Assembly (NCBI GenBank): GCA_913031395.1
Contig: CAJWDT010000005.1
Location: forward strand, 1 to 58,360
Reading direction: 5' to 3'
DNA from: an uncultured Gammaproteobacteria bacterium
GTDB lineage: Bacteria > Pseudomonadota > Gammaproteobacteria > Magnimaribacterales > Magnimaribacteraceae
DNA: 58,360 nt
The translations under genes and the position numbers were made by a program. The notes below the pieces were generated by a model. It was not told the DNA's origin, made no database searches, and saw nothing but the letters and a program-made list of their open reading frames with translations. Shown piece by piece: positions 8,678 through 17,237 of this stretch (position 1 is the first letter of the stretch; each line of letters begins with the position of its first letter).

Positions 8678-9169
8678 TTATTTAATCCCAGAAGGAGAAA
8701 CTCTTGTTTTCCCTTTAGTAGTTATAACCTCTACTAAATCGCCTATAGAAAATTTATAACTCCCAACCTCCTGCACGACAGAGATGGTTCGACCATCATC
8801 CATGTTTAGAGTAAGTTGTATCCCATCGCTGGATTGAAGATTTTTAGACAAATTTCCGCCTATCGTTGCCCCTATCGCTCCACCTAAAACAGCTCCGATT
8901 TCTGATTCTGGTTTTGAATCGCTTACGTTACTACCTGTTGCTGCACCCACTAAACCACCCACAATACTGCCTGAAGTAGTGCTCCCCTCAATTACAACAT
9001 TCTTTAAAGAAACTACTTCTCCATATAATACATTGGAAATTTTTTGAACTGAAGATCGATCATAAGTATCTGGTTGAAGTGAAGAATTTGCACAACCACC
9101 CAAAAAAAGAAAAAGAAAAATAATTAAAAATTTATTTAGTTTATTCTTATTTGAAAGTATGGTTTTCAC
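8678..9169 (-). CDS. Glycine-zipper (SlyB/Pcp-like) outer-membrane lipoprotein
   Basis: This 163-residue lipoprotein has the lipobox LGGC (Cys26). A glycine-zipper hairpin follows: SGSIVGGLVGAATGS and EIGAVLGGAIGATIGGNL (residues about 66-108). A small beta domain with LTLNMDDGRTISVVQE follows, as in the 17 kDa/SlyB family. Such proteins sit in the outer membrane and are linked to envelope integrity. The start is GTG at 9169; the gene follows the acyl-CoA dehydrogenase stop by 2 bp, so it appears to be the last cistron of that operon, an unusual partnership. Confidence 0.8.
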   Translation of the reverse strand: MKTILSNKNKLNKFLIIFLFLFLGGCANSSLQPDTYDRSSVQKISNVLYGEVVSLKNVVIEGSTTSGSIVGGLVGAATGSNVSDSKPESEIGAVLGGAIGATIGGNLSKNLQSSDGIQLTLNMDDGRTISVVQEVGSYKFSIGDLVEVITTKGKTRVSPSGIK

Positions 9170-9171
9170 GA

Positions 9172-10299
9172 TTAAAGGTTTGTAAATTTATCAAGATGGA
9201 AATCAGCATTTCCGAACTGAGAATCTATAACTAATAATCTTTTAAAAAAGTGACCTATTCTGAGTTCTTCAGTAACCCCCATTCCGCCATGAAGCTGTAC
9301 AGCACTCTCTCCGACAAATATCCCAGACTTACCTATTAAATGTTTAAGAGCATGTACGGTTCTTTGGGCAAGGTCAGGGTCTTCTACAGTTTCTAGTGTA
9401 GCTCTAAATAAGAGGGATTTGCATTGTTCATATTCCATGAACATATCTACCATTCTGTGTTGGAGCACCTGGAAGTCTGATAATGCATGATCAAATTGTT
9501 CTCTTTGTTGTGTGTATTCAACCGTATCTTTATAGAGCACTTCCATGGCACCTACAGCCTCTGCAGATAAAGCAAGAATCGCATCATTTACAACTGCTTG
9601 GAGTATTTTGAATCCTTTATCTTTTTCCCCAACCAAAGCTTCTGAAGAAACTTTTACATCTTCAAAAGTAATCTCAGATGCTCTCAATCCATCTACTGTA
9701 GGAAAATTTTGCTTTTCGACACCTTCAGAGGAAGCATCGACGATGAACAAAGAAATCCCATTCTCATCAACTTGACTACCACTAGTTCTTGTAACAACAA
9801 TAATCTTATCTGCTGATTCAGCATTTAAGACCATCGACTTTTTGCCATTGATAATAAATCCCCCATCTTCTTCTCGAGCGGCTGTAGCGACATCTTCAAT
9901 ATCAAATCGACTTTGTTCTTCAGCATAAGCAAGTGTTATCTGTAACTTTCCTTCCATTAAGCTTGGAATAATTGATTCTTTAATTGCAGGCGAAGCGGCT
10001 CTTTTGATTATTCCTCCTCCTAGGACTATGTTGGCTAGAAAGGGTTCTAGGACTAATCCTTTACCAAATTGCTCCATCAGAACTAATGTGTCTATTTGAT
10101 TACCACCAAATCCTCCATCCTCCTCATCAAATGCTAGACCCAACCAACCTAGATCAGCCATAGAGCCCCAGTATTCTTTGCTATAACCAGGATCTTCAGA
10201 GCTGATTTTGACTCTATTGGTAAGATCATAATTTTCTTGAACAAAGCGTTCAACGCTTTGCTGAATCATTTTTTGTTCTTCTGACAATTCAAAATTCAT
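9172..10299 (-). CDS. Acyl-CoA dehydrogenase, second subunit of a pair
   Basis: This 375-residue FAD-dependent acyl-CoA dehydrogenase has the N-terminal domain start FELSEEQKMIQQSVERFV, the middle-domain FTFEDVKV-like strand (ITFEDVKVSSEALVGE), and the C-terminal QLHGGMGVTEELRIGHFFKR motif. The usual C-terminal catalytic YEGT/YGGT segment is absent; the protein ends LLVIDSQFGNADFHL. Loss of that segment together with tight coupling to another dehydrogenase resembles heteromeric FadE pairs described in sterol and bile-acid catabolism. Its start overlaps the partner gene's stop by 4 bp (ATGA). Confidence 0.85.
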   Translation of the reverse strand: MNFELSEEQKMIQQSVERFVQENYDLTNRVKISSEDPGYSKEYWGSMADLGWLGLAFDEEDGGFGGNQIDTLVLMEQFGKGLVLEPFLANIVLGGGIIKRAASPAIKESIIPSLMEGKLQITLAYAEEQSRFDIEDVATAAREEDGGFIINGKKSMVLNAESADKIIVVTRTSGSQVDENGISLFIVDASSEGVEKQNFPTVDGLRASEITFEDVKVSSEALVGEKDKGFKILQAVVNDAILALSAEAVGAMEVLYKDTVEYTQQREQFDHALSDFQVLQHRMVDMFMEYEQCKSLLFRATLETVEDPDLAQRTVHALKHLIGKSGIFVGESAVQLHGGMGVTEELRIGHFFKRLLVIDSQFGNADFHLDKFTNL

Positions 10300-11468
10300 T
10301 TTGAACTTCCCTTCGTTAACCCAAGAACTTTCTTCGCAACTATGTCTTTTTGAACTTCGCTTGCTCCACCATATATAGTGAAGTATCTACTATTAAGGTA
10401 TCCGGCAGTACCTCCTTTAGCAAATGCAGGTCCGGCACTTTTATCACCCCATGCAGAAGAATAAATACCACTAGCTTCAACTGTTAACTTTGCAATACGC
10501 TGTTTTATTTCTGTGCCTTTCAATTTCAAGATAGAAGATTCTGGACCAGGTTCACCGCCAGCTGCAGCAGAAGCTAAGCTTCTTAATTCTGTAAATTCTG
10601 TTGCCAATAAGTCTATTTCGAGTTCTCCCACTTTTGATTTATAGCTTGAATCATCCATAAGATTTCCATTCCCTCGTTGTACAGACCTTGCATTGTCTTT
10701 TAGTTGTTCTAGCTCAACTAATGATTTTGAGAGACCGGCTAGGCCAGTTCTTTCATGCTCTAGCAAGCCTTTGGCATAAGTCCAACCTTTGCCTTCTTCT
10801 CCAATCATATTTTCAACTGGAACTTTTACGTCTGTAAAATGTACTGTATTTACTGTATGCGAACCTCCTAAAGTAATGATGGGCTTGACCTCTATCCCTT
10901 CTTGTTTCATTGGGAAAAGTAAGAAAGTTATCCCTTGTTGTTTTATGCCCGAATCATCAGTTCTGGTAAGACAAAAAATCCAATCTGCAACATGAGCTAA
11001 TGTAGTCCAAATTTTGGAGCCATTTACTATATAGTGTTTACCATCTTCTGAAAGAACAGCTTTGGTTTTTAAATTTGCTAAATCAGATCCAGCTCCTGGC
11101 TCAGAGTAACCCTGACACCAATTCACTTTCCTATCTCGAATATCGGGCATGAATCGTTTTTGTTGTTCTTCATTCCCATAATTCATCAGAATAGGAGCTA
11201 ACATACCTAATCCAAAAGGGAGATCAAATGGTATATTTGCTTTTGCAGTTTCTTGCTCCCAAATATAGTGTTGGGTAGGTGTCCAACCAGGTCCGCCAAA
11301 TTTTTCAGGCCATTTTGGAACATCCCAGCCACCTTTCTCTCTGGCTTTTTCGAACCATCCTAGCCTCCAGGAGAAGTAATCCTCTCCAGCTTTTATTTTA
11401 TTTTCTTCAAAGAAAGACCTTACGTCATCCCTAAATGCGAGGTCATCACTGCTTAGATTTATATGCAT
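10296..11468 (-). CDS. Acyl-CoA dehydrogenase, first subunit of a pair
   Basis: This 390-residue enzyme starts at the ATG at 11468 (MHINLSSDDLAFRDDV); the longer upstream reading to 11546 adds a hydrophobic non-family stretch and is not used. Domain marks are the CQGYSEPGAGSDLANLKTKA FAD/substrate motif, NGSKIWTTLAHVADW, and the C-terminal YFTIYGGASEVQKDIVAKKVLGL segment. The architecture matches FadE-type subunits that form alpha2-beta2 complexes with a neighbouring dehydrogenase. Membership in a two-dehydrogenase operon suggests oxidation of a bulky acyl-CoA (steroid or branched), which is inference. Confidence 0.87.
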   Translation of the reverse strand: MHINLSSDDLAFRDDVRSFFEENKIKAGEDYFSWRLGWFEKAREKGGWDVPKWPEKFGGPGWTPTQHYIWEQETAKANIPFDLPFGLGMLAPILMNYGNEEQQKRFMPDIRDRKVNWCQGYSEPGAGSDLANLKTKAVLSEDGKHYIVNGSKIWTTLAHVADWIFCLTRTDDSGIKQQGITFLLFPMKQEGIEVKPIITLGGSHTVNTVHFTDVKVPVENMIGEEGKGWTYAKGLLEHERTGLAGLSKSLVELEQLKDNARSVQRGNGNLMDDSSYKSKVGELEIDLLATEFTELRSLASAAAGGEPGPESSILKLKGTEIKQRIAKLTVEASGIYSSAWGDKSAGPAFAKGGTAGYLNSRYFTIYGGASEVQKDIVAKKVLGLTKGSSK

Positions 11469-11594
11469 ATTTTTTGTATTGAAATTAGTGAAAATGAAAG
11501 TAAATATTAATATTTTTTTGCTTCTTAAGCCAGCAAAATAAAGCATTTCAAGCTATTGTCATGACACAAGTGTGACGGTTTTCAAATCTTAAGA

Positions 11595-11624
11595 TTGCTA
11601 TCGTCATTAATTTTCTCTTATGAT
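11595..11624 (+). promoter_or_regulatory. Candidate sigma-70 promoter for the 11634 thioesterase
   Basis: TTGCTA (11595-11600) and TATGAT (11619-11624) are spaced 18 bp apart. The predicted start site falls about 3 nt before the ATG at 11634, so the leader would be extremely short. This is the best -35/-10 pair among the near-leaderless promoters noted in the window. Confidence 0.45.
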
Positions 11625-11633
11625 GAAGGCATC

Positions 11634-12044
11634 ATGGAAGAAAGATTAAAAAAATTTAACAAAGAATTCTTTGGCCCATCCATGGAATTTTTCAATTTGA
11701 AGTTTGAATCTATTGAATACGAGAAAATTAAGTTTTCTTGTATATTTAACAATCAATGCGGAAATCCTATGGGTTTTGTACAGGGAGGTATGATCTCTGC
11801 GGCTTTGGATGATGCAACTTCAGCGGCAATGATTTCTGGCTATGAAGAAAGAAAAGCTCCTATGACTACGGATTTACATATTTTGTTTCATAGGCCTCTT
11901 CAAATTGGAAAGGCTTATATGGAAGTAAAGATTATAAAGCTAGGGCAAAGAAGTGCTACTTCGGAAGGTAGAATGTATAACTTAGAAGGAAAATTAGTTG
12001 CAACTTTAATGCATACTGCTCAACCAGTAGATACTTCAAGTTAA
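11634..12044 (+). CDS. PaaI-like hotdog thioesterase
   Basis: This 136-residue hotdog-fold protein starts at ATG 11634, which has GAAGG a few bases upstream and fits the family start; a TTG at 11595 would add 13 residues inside the promoter. The catalytic helix region NPMGFVQGGMISAALDDATSA is typical of the PaaI/4HBT group (G-G-x-x-x-x-x-x-D/E). It hydrolyses acyl-CoA thioesters in the cytoplasm. It is divergent from the acyl-CoA dehydrogenase pair and is followed after 18 bp by the SDR gene, which suggests a CoA-linked pathway. Confidence 0.8.
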   Translation: MEERLKKFNKEFFGPSMEFFNLKFESIEYEKIKFSCIFNNQCGNPMGFVQGGMISAALDDATSAAMISGYEERKAPMTTDLHILFHRPLQIGKAYMEVKIIKLGQRSATSEGRMYNLEGKLVATLMHTAQPVDTSS

Positions 12045-12062
12045 AGATAAAGGAGAAATATT

Positions 12063-12845
12063 ATGAAACCAGTATGTTTAGTTCTAGGCGCAGGAGCTGG
12101 AATCGGAGGAACTGTAGCTAAAAAATTTGCAAGTGAAGGCTATCATTCTTTCTTGTGTAGACGATCTGATCAGGAAGGACTGGATAGGCTTATAGGAGAT
12201 ATAGAAAATTCTGGAGGGTCTGCCTCAGGCCAATTGATCAATGCTATAGAAGAAAATGTTCTCGAAGAGTTAATTAATAAAGTTGAAACTGAAGTGGGTC
12301 CCATTGAAGTAGTTGTTTATAACCTGGGCGCTCAAACTGGCATGAAACTTCTCAGTCAAACAAGCTATAAAGAATTTGAGTGGGGGTGGAAAATGGCAAG
12401 CTTTGGTTTGTTTAGAGTAGCTAAAGTTCTATGTCCGCTTATGGTCGACAGGGGGAAGGGCACTATTCTTGTAACTTCAGCAACTGCAGCTATGAGGGGT
12501 AATGCAACACAGCATTCACATGCTGCTGCAATGGCCGGAAGAAGAATGCTATGCCAATCATTAAATGCTGAATTTTCTTCCAAAGGTATACATGTTGCTC
12601 ATATTATTGTCGATGGAGCTGTAGACGCACCTGATACGTTAGGAAAAATGCTTGGTGCCGAAATGTATCAGCAATTAAGAGAAACAAAGGGAATGGAGCA
12701 CGACGGATTGCTTTTACCAGAAGAGATAGCGAAAACTTATTACCATCTGGCTCAGCAACATCGCTCTGCCTGGACGCACGAACTTGATCTTAGAGCCTTT
12801 TCGGATCTAGCTTGGTGGAATCACGCCACTATGCTTGAGGATTAG
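12063..12845 (+). CDS. SDR-family protein lacking the catalytic Tyr/Lys pair
   Basis: This 260-residue Rossmann protein has the nucleotide-binding GAGAGIGG (residues 9-16), the NxGA-type motif at YNLGAQ (Asn87) and the catalytic-position Ser139 in VTSATA. At the place where classical SDRs carry YxxxK (or FxxAK in an atypical branch) the sequence reads HSHAAAMAGRR, so Tyr is replaced by His153 and Lys by Met157. It may therefore be catalytically altered, or be a binding or regulatory homologue. The Shine-Dalgarno AAAGGAG is strong. The last 17 bp overlap the convergent oxygenase gene. Confidence 0.82.
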   Translation: MKPVCLVLGAGAGIGGTVAKKFASEGYHSFLCRRSDQEGLDRLIGDIENSGGSASGQLINAIEENVLEELINKVETEVGPIEVVVYNLGAQTGMKLLSQTSYKEFEWGWKMASFGLFRVAKVLCPLMVDRGKGTILVTSATAAMRGNATQHSHAAAMAGRRMLCQSLNAEFSSKGIHVAHIIVDGAVDAPDTLGKMLGAEMYQQLRETKGMEHDGLLLPEEIAKTYYHLAQQHRSAWTHELDLRAFSDLAWWNHATMLED

Positions 12846-13788
12846 AGATCTTAAAATTAGATATTTGAATATCGTCCTGCCCTAAATCTTTATAGTTATC
12901 ATCAATCCTACCTTGAATATATTGTTTCCAAGTGAAGGGCCTATAAATAGGATTTTCTTTAGAAATCTCCGGAATAGGCTCAATAATTGATTCACTTTTG
13001 GGATTGAAAAAAAACGGAGTGCTATACCTAGGATCGGATGTTCTTTTAACGACTCTGTGGATGGCAGCAACATAATTATCGTTTGTCCATACCTGCATAG
13101 CATCTCCAAGATTTACTACAATCGAATTCTTCTCTGGAGGAATATCAATCCATCCATGCTCTTTGGACTTGGCTTGCAGGCCTCCCGTCATATCCTGTAA
13201 GAGTAATGTGAGTATTCCTGGATCGGTATGGTGATGTAAGGCCATATCCCCAAGCTCATTAACCTTATTTTTTTCTAAATCGCTTAATGGATCATTGACT
13301 GGATAATAATTTAACCTTGCATTGCTTGTTCGGGAGTCTCCGAAAACGTAATTATTTTCAGGTAGGCCCAAGCAAGTTAAGATTAGATCCAAAGTTTTAT
13401 TTGCGACTCCCGAAGACTTGATAAAAAAATCTTGCATAGAATTCTTAAAAGAACCTTCTTTAGGCCATTGGTTGATATCGTGCTCTGTTCGAGTCTCCAT
13501 AAAATCAAAAACCTCTTTGAGATCTCTTTTTTGTTTAGTGAGCTCTCTATCATAAAATCCTAAGGGAATTTCTTCTGATCTTAATAGTTTCAGTTTATCT
13601 TTTCTGTCTTGTGAGAAGAACCACTCTGATAGTTTCCACATATGATCAATTTGGTTTTGCATGCCATGATTTTTGAGAATAAAGAATCCATGGTCTCTGC
13701 ATGCCGCATCCAGCAGCTGTATCTGCTTTTCATCATTTGAAGCATTTTTTAGATCTATAATAGGAACGTTAGGTGCCTTCATGGCCAT
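12829..13788 (-). CDS. 2-oxoglutarate/Fe(II)-dependent oxygenase (isopenicillin N synthase-like)
   Basis: This 319-residue protein has the DIOX_N start VPIIDLKNAS and DHGFFILKNHG. It then has the iron facial triad H187-x-D189 (HHTDPG) and H244 (AAIHRV), and the 2-oxoglutarate-binding R254-x-S256 (RYSTPFF). This is the IPNS/plant-hormone-oxidase fold and length. The substrate is unknown; family members hydroxylate or oxidise small molecules. The 5' end overlaps the amidase gene by 20 bp, indicating a two-gene operon. A second in-frame ATG lies two codons downstream of the chosen start. Confidence 0.85.
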   Translation of the reverse strand: MAMKAPNVPIIDLKNASNDEKQIQLLDAACRDHGFFILKNHGMQNQIDHMWKLSEWFFSQDRKDKLKLLRSEEIPLGFYDRELTKQKRDLKEVFDFMETRTEHDINQWPKEGSFKNSMQDFFIKSSGVANKTLDLILTCLGLPENNYVFGDSRTSNARLNYYPVNDPLSDLEKNKVNELGDMALHHHTDPGILTLLLQDMTGGLQAKSKEHGWIDIPPEKNSIVVNLGDAMQVWTNDNYVAAIHRVVKRTSDPRYSTPFFFNPKSESIIEPIPEISKENPIYRPFTWKQYIQGRIDDNYKDLGQDDIQISNFKISNPQA

Positions 13789-15175
13789 TAGCTCTTTCCG
13801 AGAAATTGATCACCTTTTCAAAAGCATACATCGCTTGTAGGACATCTATATCTTTTCTTTGTCCTCCTATTATTTGGATTGATGCAGGCAGCCCTGAATT
13901 AAGAACAGATATTGGAATTACTCCAGCTGGATTTCTAGTCATATTTATTCCCATGGTGAAATCAACCCATGCAGGTGTTTCGTTACCATTTACGAATCCA
14001 TCTCCTTCAAGTTTAGGAGCATGCCCGCAGGTTGCTGGAGTGATAATCAAAGGAGATTCTTCAAGCGTTTGTTGAAGTTTAAAACCTAATTTATGGCAAG
14101 CATCAATAGAAGACGCATAAGAAGCAGCATCCATAGAAGTTCCCATTTCTATAAAATATCTTAGAAGAGGATCTATTTTTTCATATTCTTTAGTTCCTAT
14201 GAGGTGTTGTTGTCTTCTTGCACATGCCGCAGCCCAAAAAACCATCCAAGCATCTACAGGATTTTCTTCCCATATATCTTCCTTTTCTATTATTTCTACT
14301 CCAGCATTTGCTAAAGAGTTTATTACCCCCTCACAAGCAGCTAGCACCTCTTTATCGACAGTTGAAAACCCCATTGTGGATGACCAAATAGCAGTTTTTG
14401 GTAAATCTTCATTTAACTGATCGAACCAATTAGTATTGTCCTCCTCAAGCGAAAAAATATCTGTGGGATGAGGCCCTACGGTAGCATCTAAGGCTAACGC
14501 ATTATCTTTTGTGGTATTTGCCATAGGCCCTTTTACAGTTAATAAGCCTGATCCAGGAGGAGTATCACCTCCAATCGGAATTCTTCCTTGAGAGGTTTTA
14601 ATTCCTGCCAGACCTCCTAAGGCAGCAGGGATTCTGATAGAGCCACCCCCATCTGAACCAGTTCCAAGTGGAATCATACCTGAAGCTAAAGCAGATGATG
14701 TTCCACCTGAAGAACCACCTGAAGAATTCTCAAGATTCCAAGGGTTTTTTGTTGAACCAAAAGGAATGTTATCTGTCTTTCCTTTATGTCCAAATTCAGG
14801 TGTATTAGTTTTGCCGAGTATTACACATCCTTGATCCCGCATTCTTTGGACTAAAATTGAATCTGCTTTTGCAACAGGATCATTCACATGTAGTTCAGAA
14901 CCAAAAGTAGTCACAAAGCCTTTAGCATCCTCAAGATCTTTAACCCCAATGGGGATACCTGCAAGTTTTCCTACCTTTTCACCTTTTCCTATAAGTGAGT
15001 CTATATATTCAGCTTGTAGTAATGCATCCTCATGATTGACAGCACAAAAAGCATTTAATTTAACGTCATATCTATCAATATTATCCAGAGCCGCTTGAGT
15101 CATTTCTTTAGCAGATATTTCTTTAGTTTGAATCTTATTTGCTAATTCCTTTAAGGAATAATCTCTGAAATCCAT
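13769..15175 (-). CDS. Amidase signature family enzyme
   Basis: This 468-residue amidase has an intact Ser-cisSer-Lys triad: K79 (GVKDLEDAKG), cis-Ser155 in SSGGSSGGTS, and nucleophile Ser179 in GSDGGGSIRIPA. The length is typical of stand-alone amidases. GatA is unlikely because no gatB/gatC neighbour exists and the C-terminus matches general amidases. The Shine-Dalgarno GGAG precedes the ATG at 15175. It is upstream of, and overlaps, the oxygenase, so an amide may be hydrolysed and then oxidised (or the reverse), which is inference. Confidence 0.87.
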   Translation of the reverse strand: MDFRDYSLKELANKIQTKEISAKEMTQAALDNIDRYDVKLNAFCAVNHEDALLQAEYIDSLIGKGEKVGKLAGIPIGVKDLEDAKGFVTTFGSELHVNDPVAKADSILVQRMRDQGCVILGKTNTPEFGHKGKTDNIPFGSTKNPWNLENSSGGSSGGTSSALASGMIPLGTGSDGGGSIRIPAALGGLAGIKTSQGRIPIGGDTPPGSGLLTVKGPMANTTKDNALALDATVGPHPTDIFSLEEDNTNWFDQLNEDLPKTAIWSSTMGFSTVDKEVLAACEGVINSLANAGVEIIEKEDIWEENPVDAWMVFWAAACARRQQHLIGTKEYEKIDPLLRYFIEMGTSMDAASYASSIDACHKLGFKLQQTLEESPLIITPATCGHAPKLEGDGFVNGNETPAWVDFTMGINMTRNPAGVIPISVLNSGLPASIQIIGGQRKDIDVLQAMYAFEKVINFSERANGHEGT

Positions 15176-15239
15176 AGTATTTTCTCCAATAGTTAAATTG
15201 ATGTTATCATTTTTTTATTAATAAAATTTCTATTTAATT

Positions 15240-16451
15240 ATGAACTTTGAACACACTGACAAAACTAAAGAGATCATCAGCCTTGTTTCAAACTTTATTG
15301 ACACAAGAGTTAGGCCAAGAGAGAAAGAATATAATGACGCAATGGCAACTTTTCGAGAATCTGGAGATCCTTGGCAAGTGCCTCAAGTACTCTATGAATT
15401 AAAGAAAGAAGCGAAAGATCTTGGGTTATGGAATTTTTCTTTGACCGGGGATTTGGGCTATGGTCTAACTAATCTTGAATTTGCACCTCTAGCAGAAATA
15501 ATGGGTGTCGGATGGACTTCAGAGGTGTTTAATTCTTCAGCTCCAGATGCAGGTAATATGGAAGTCTTGGATAAATATGGAAGCGATCACCAGAAAGAAA
15601 AGTGGCTTACGCCCTTACTTAATGGAGAAATAAGATCAGCATTTGCCATGACTGAGCCTAATGTGGCGTCGTCTGATGCAACAAATATTTCGAGCACTAT
15701 CACCCTTGAAGGTAACGAGTACGTAATAAATGGAGAAAAATGGTGGACTTCAGGCTATGGAAGACCTGATTGTGAATTTATGATTTTTATGGGAGTTTCA
15801 AGTCCTGATGCACCTAAACATCAAAGACAGTCTCAAATTATTATTCCAAAGGATTCAGAAGGCATAACGCTTAAGAGAATGTTGACAGTTTATGGATCCG
15901 ATCATGCTCCTAACGGCCACGCTCATCTAACTTTTAATAATGTCCGTGTTCCTAAAGAAAATATAATTTTAGGTGAAGGTAGAGGATTTGAAATAGCTCA
16001 AGGTCGTTTAGGGCCTGGAAGGATTCATCACTGTATGAAGATAATTGGAGCTGCAGAACTAGCCCTAGAACTTTTATGTAAAAGGGCTTCTTCCAGAAAA
16101 GCATTTGGAAAGGCATTGGCTGAGCTGGGAGGAAACTATGATGTTATAGCCAAGTGCCGTAACGAGATAGAAATGTGCAGACTTTTAACGCTTAAGGCAG
16201 CATATATGATGGATACCTTAGGCAATAAAAAAGCTAAGAGTGAAATTGCTCAACCTAAAGTAGAAGTTCCTAGTATGGCAGTAAGGGTGATAGAAAGGGC
16301 TATTCAGATTCATGGCGGCGCGGGAGTTTCTCAAGATACCCCTCTGGCTAGTCTTTATAGTTCTATAAGGTATTTAAGAATAGGCGATGGTCCTGACGAA
16401 GTGCATCTTAGGACAATAGCAAAGGAAGAACTTGGAAAGTATTTAGATTAA
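15240..16451 (+). CDS. Acyl-CoA dehydrogenase, ACAD10/11-like
   Basis: This 403-residue flavoprotein begins [16 protein letters not shown] and contains [30 protein letters not shown] and the C-terminal [17 protein letters not shown] followed by [19 protein letters not shown]. The GDGPDEVH ending is characteristic of the ACAD10/ACAD11 dehydrogenase domain. In human ACAD10/11 and the Pseudomonas Lva pathway this domain partners a kinase of the APH fold acting on 4-hydroxyacyl-CoA. A candidate kinase occurs at 29114-30118 in this window. The gene is divergent from the amidase and overlaps the next convergent gene by 4 bp. Confidence 0.85.
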   Translation: MNFEHTDKTKEIISLVSNFIDTRVRPREKEYNDAMATFRESGDPWQVPQVLYELKKEAKDLGLWNFSLTGDLGYGLTNLEFAPLAEIMGVGWTSEVFNSSAPDAGNMEVLDKYGSDHQKEKWLTPLLNGEIRSAFAMTEPNVASSDATNISSTITLEGNEYVINGEKWWTSGYGRPDCEFMIFMGVSSPDAPKHQRQSQIIIPKDSEGITLKRMLTVYGSDHAPNGHAHLTFNNVRVPKENIILGEGRGFEIAQGRLGPGRIHHCMKIIGAAELALELLCKRASSRKAFGKALAELGGNYDVIAKCRNEIEMCRLLTLKAAYMMDTLGNKKAKSEIAQPKVEVPSMAVRVIERAIQIHGGAGVSQDTPLASLYSSIRYLRIGDGPDEVHLRTIAKEELGKYLD

Positions 16452-16717
16452 GAGTGAATATCTAATGTCTTCTCTTCGGTCCTTTTGGAGACCATTTTTT
16501 TAGCAAACTCCATCTCTTTTTTTGCATTAAACTTATTAAGTTTAAACTGTTCAGAATCTTGGGTAGCGATAATCAACCTTCCAGAATCTGTATCAAGTCT
16601 TATGCTATCAGATACAAATATCTTATTCTTTTTAGAGATTACAATAGCCTCTAGTTCATTATTGAGATCTTCAACATGACAACCATCGATAAGTTTTTTT
16701 AATTCTTTTATTTTCAT
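16448..16717 (-). CDS. Hypothetical small cytoplasmic protein
   Basis: This 89-residue protein is not recognised. It has no signal peptide or membrane helix. The sequence is lysine/glutamate-rich with a possible beta-strand core ([18 protein letters not shown], then [10 protein letters not shown]) and a helical C-terminus. It lies 2 bp downstream of another hypothetical gene on the same strand, so they are probably one operon and may act together. Its stop overlaps the ACAD10/11-like gene end by 4 bp. Confidence 0.5.
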   Translation of the reverse strand: MKIKELKKLIDGCHVEDLNNELEAIVISKKNKIFVSDSIRLDTDSGRLIIATQDSEQFKLNKFNAKKEMEFAKKMVSKRTEEKTLDIHS

Positions 16718-16719
16718 TT

Positions 16720-17109
16720 TTATAATTGTTTAGCTAATTCTTTAATTACTGATGTATTGATTTCTTTTGATTTAAGATTGTAGTGCGGATGATTTACCCC
16801 TGCATACATCATTTTGGTCATCTTAAAATCGTCGATCATAATATTGTCTAGATCAAATAATAATTCATTTTGAGAGTCATTATCTTTATCAGCTTTTCTT
16901 CCAAAAACTCTGATATTTTCTCCTATTTGTATCCATACTTTGTCTTCGAGATCTAATTGTATAGATTCTTGAGGCTCAATTATCAGAGTTGCTGCAAGCA
17001 CTTTACTTGAACTGTTAGGTTTTTTAGATTGATCAAAAAGTATTGAGACTTTATCGCCAATATTTATTTGTATATTTGTATTCTCGTCTGAAATCTCAGA
17101 AAAAGTCAT
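16720..17109 (-). CDS. Hypothetical cytoplasmic protein
   Basis: This 129-residue protein is not recognised. It is beta-rich in appearance, with NIGDKVSILFDQSKK near residue 16 and DKVWIQIGENIRVFGRK near residue 60 giving two similar strand-turn-strand units. An acidic linker (DKDNDSQNE) and a C-terminal segment with HPHYNLKSKEI follow. There is no export signal. It is upstream of and nearly adjacent to the 89-residue hypothetical gene, and divergent from the thiamine-regulated TonB receptor locus. Confidence 0.5.
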   Translation of the reverse strand: MTFSEISDENTNIQINIGDKVSILFDQSKKPNSSSKVLAATLIIEPQESIQLDLEDKVWIQIGENIRVFGRKADKDNDSQNELLFDLDNIMIDDFKMTKMMYAGVNHPHYNLKSKEINTSVIKELAKQL

Positions 17110-17237
17110 TAAAGATTAGATATGTATTTTTATTTGGAGAGCGTAGACGTAAATGATACATTTTTTACTTCTAGAAAACTATCTCTGATTTGTTTTAATT
17201 GTTTATTAAAGGCTGTAGTTTGATAAGATATCTTCAA

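Noticed and set aside
11469-11546. 26-residue N-terminal extension of the acyl-CoA dehydrogenase
   Set aside because: The added stretch is hydrophobic and unlike dehydrogenases; MHINLSSDDLAF at 11468 is the family start.
12063-12845. A frameshift or decay explaining the missing SDR catalytic residues
   Set aside because: The frame is continuous, flanking motifs are intact and the RBS is strong; substitutions are confined to the active-site positions.
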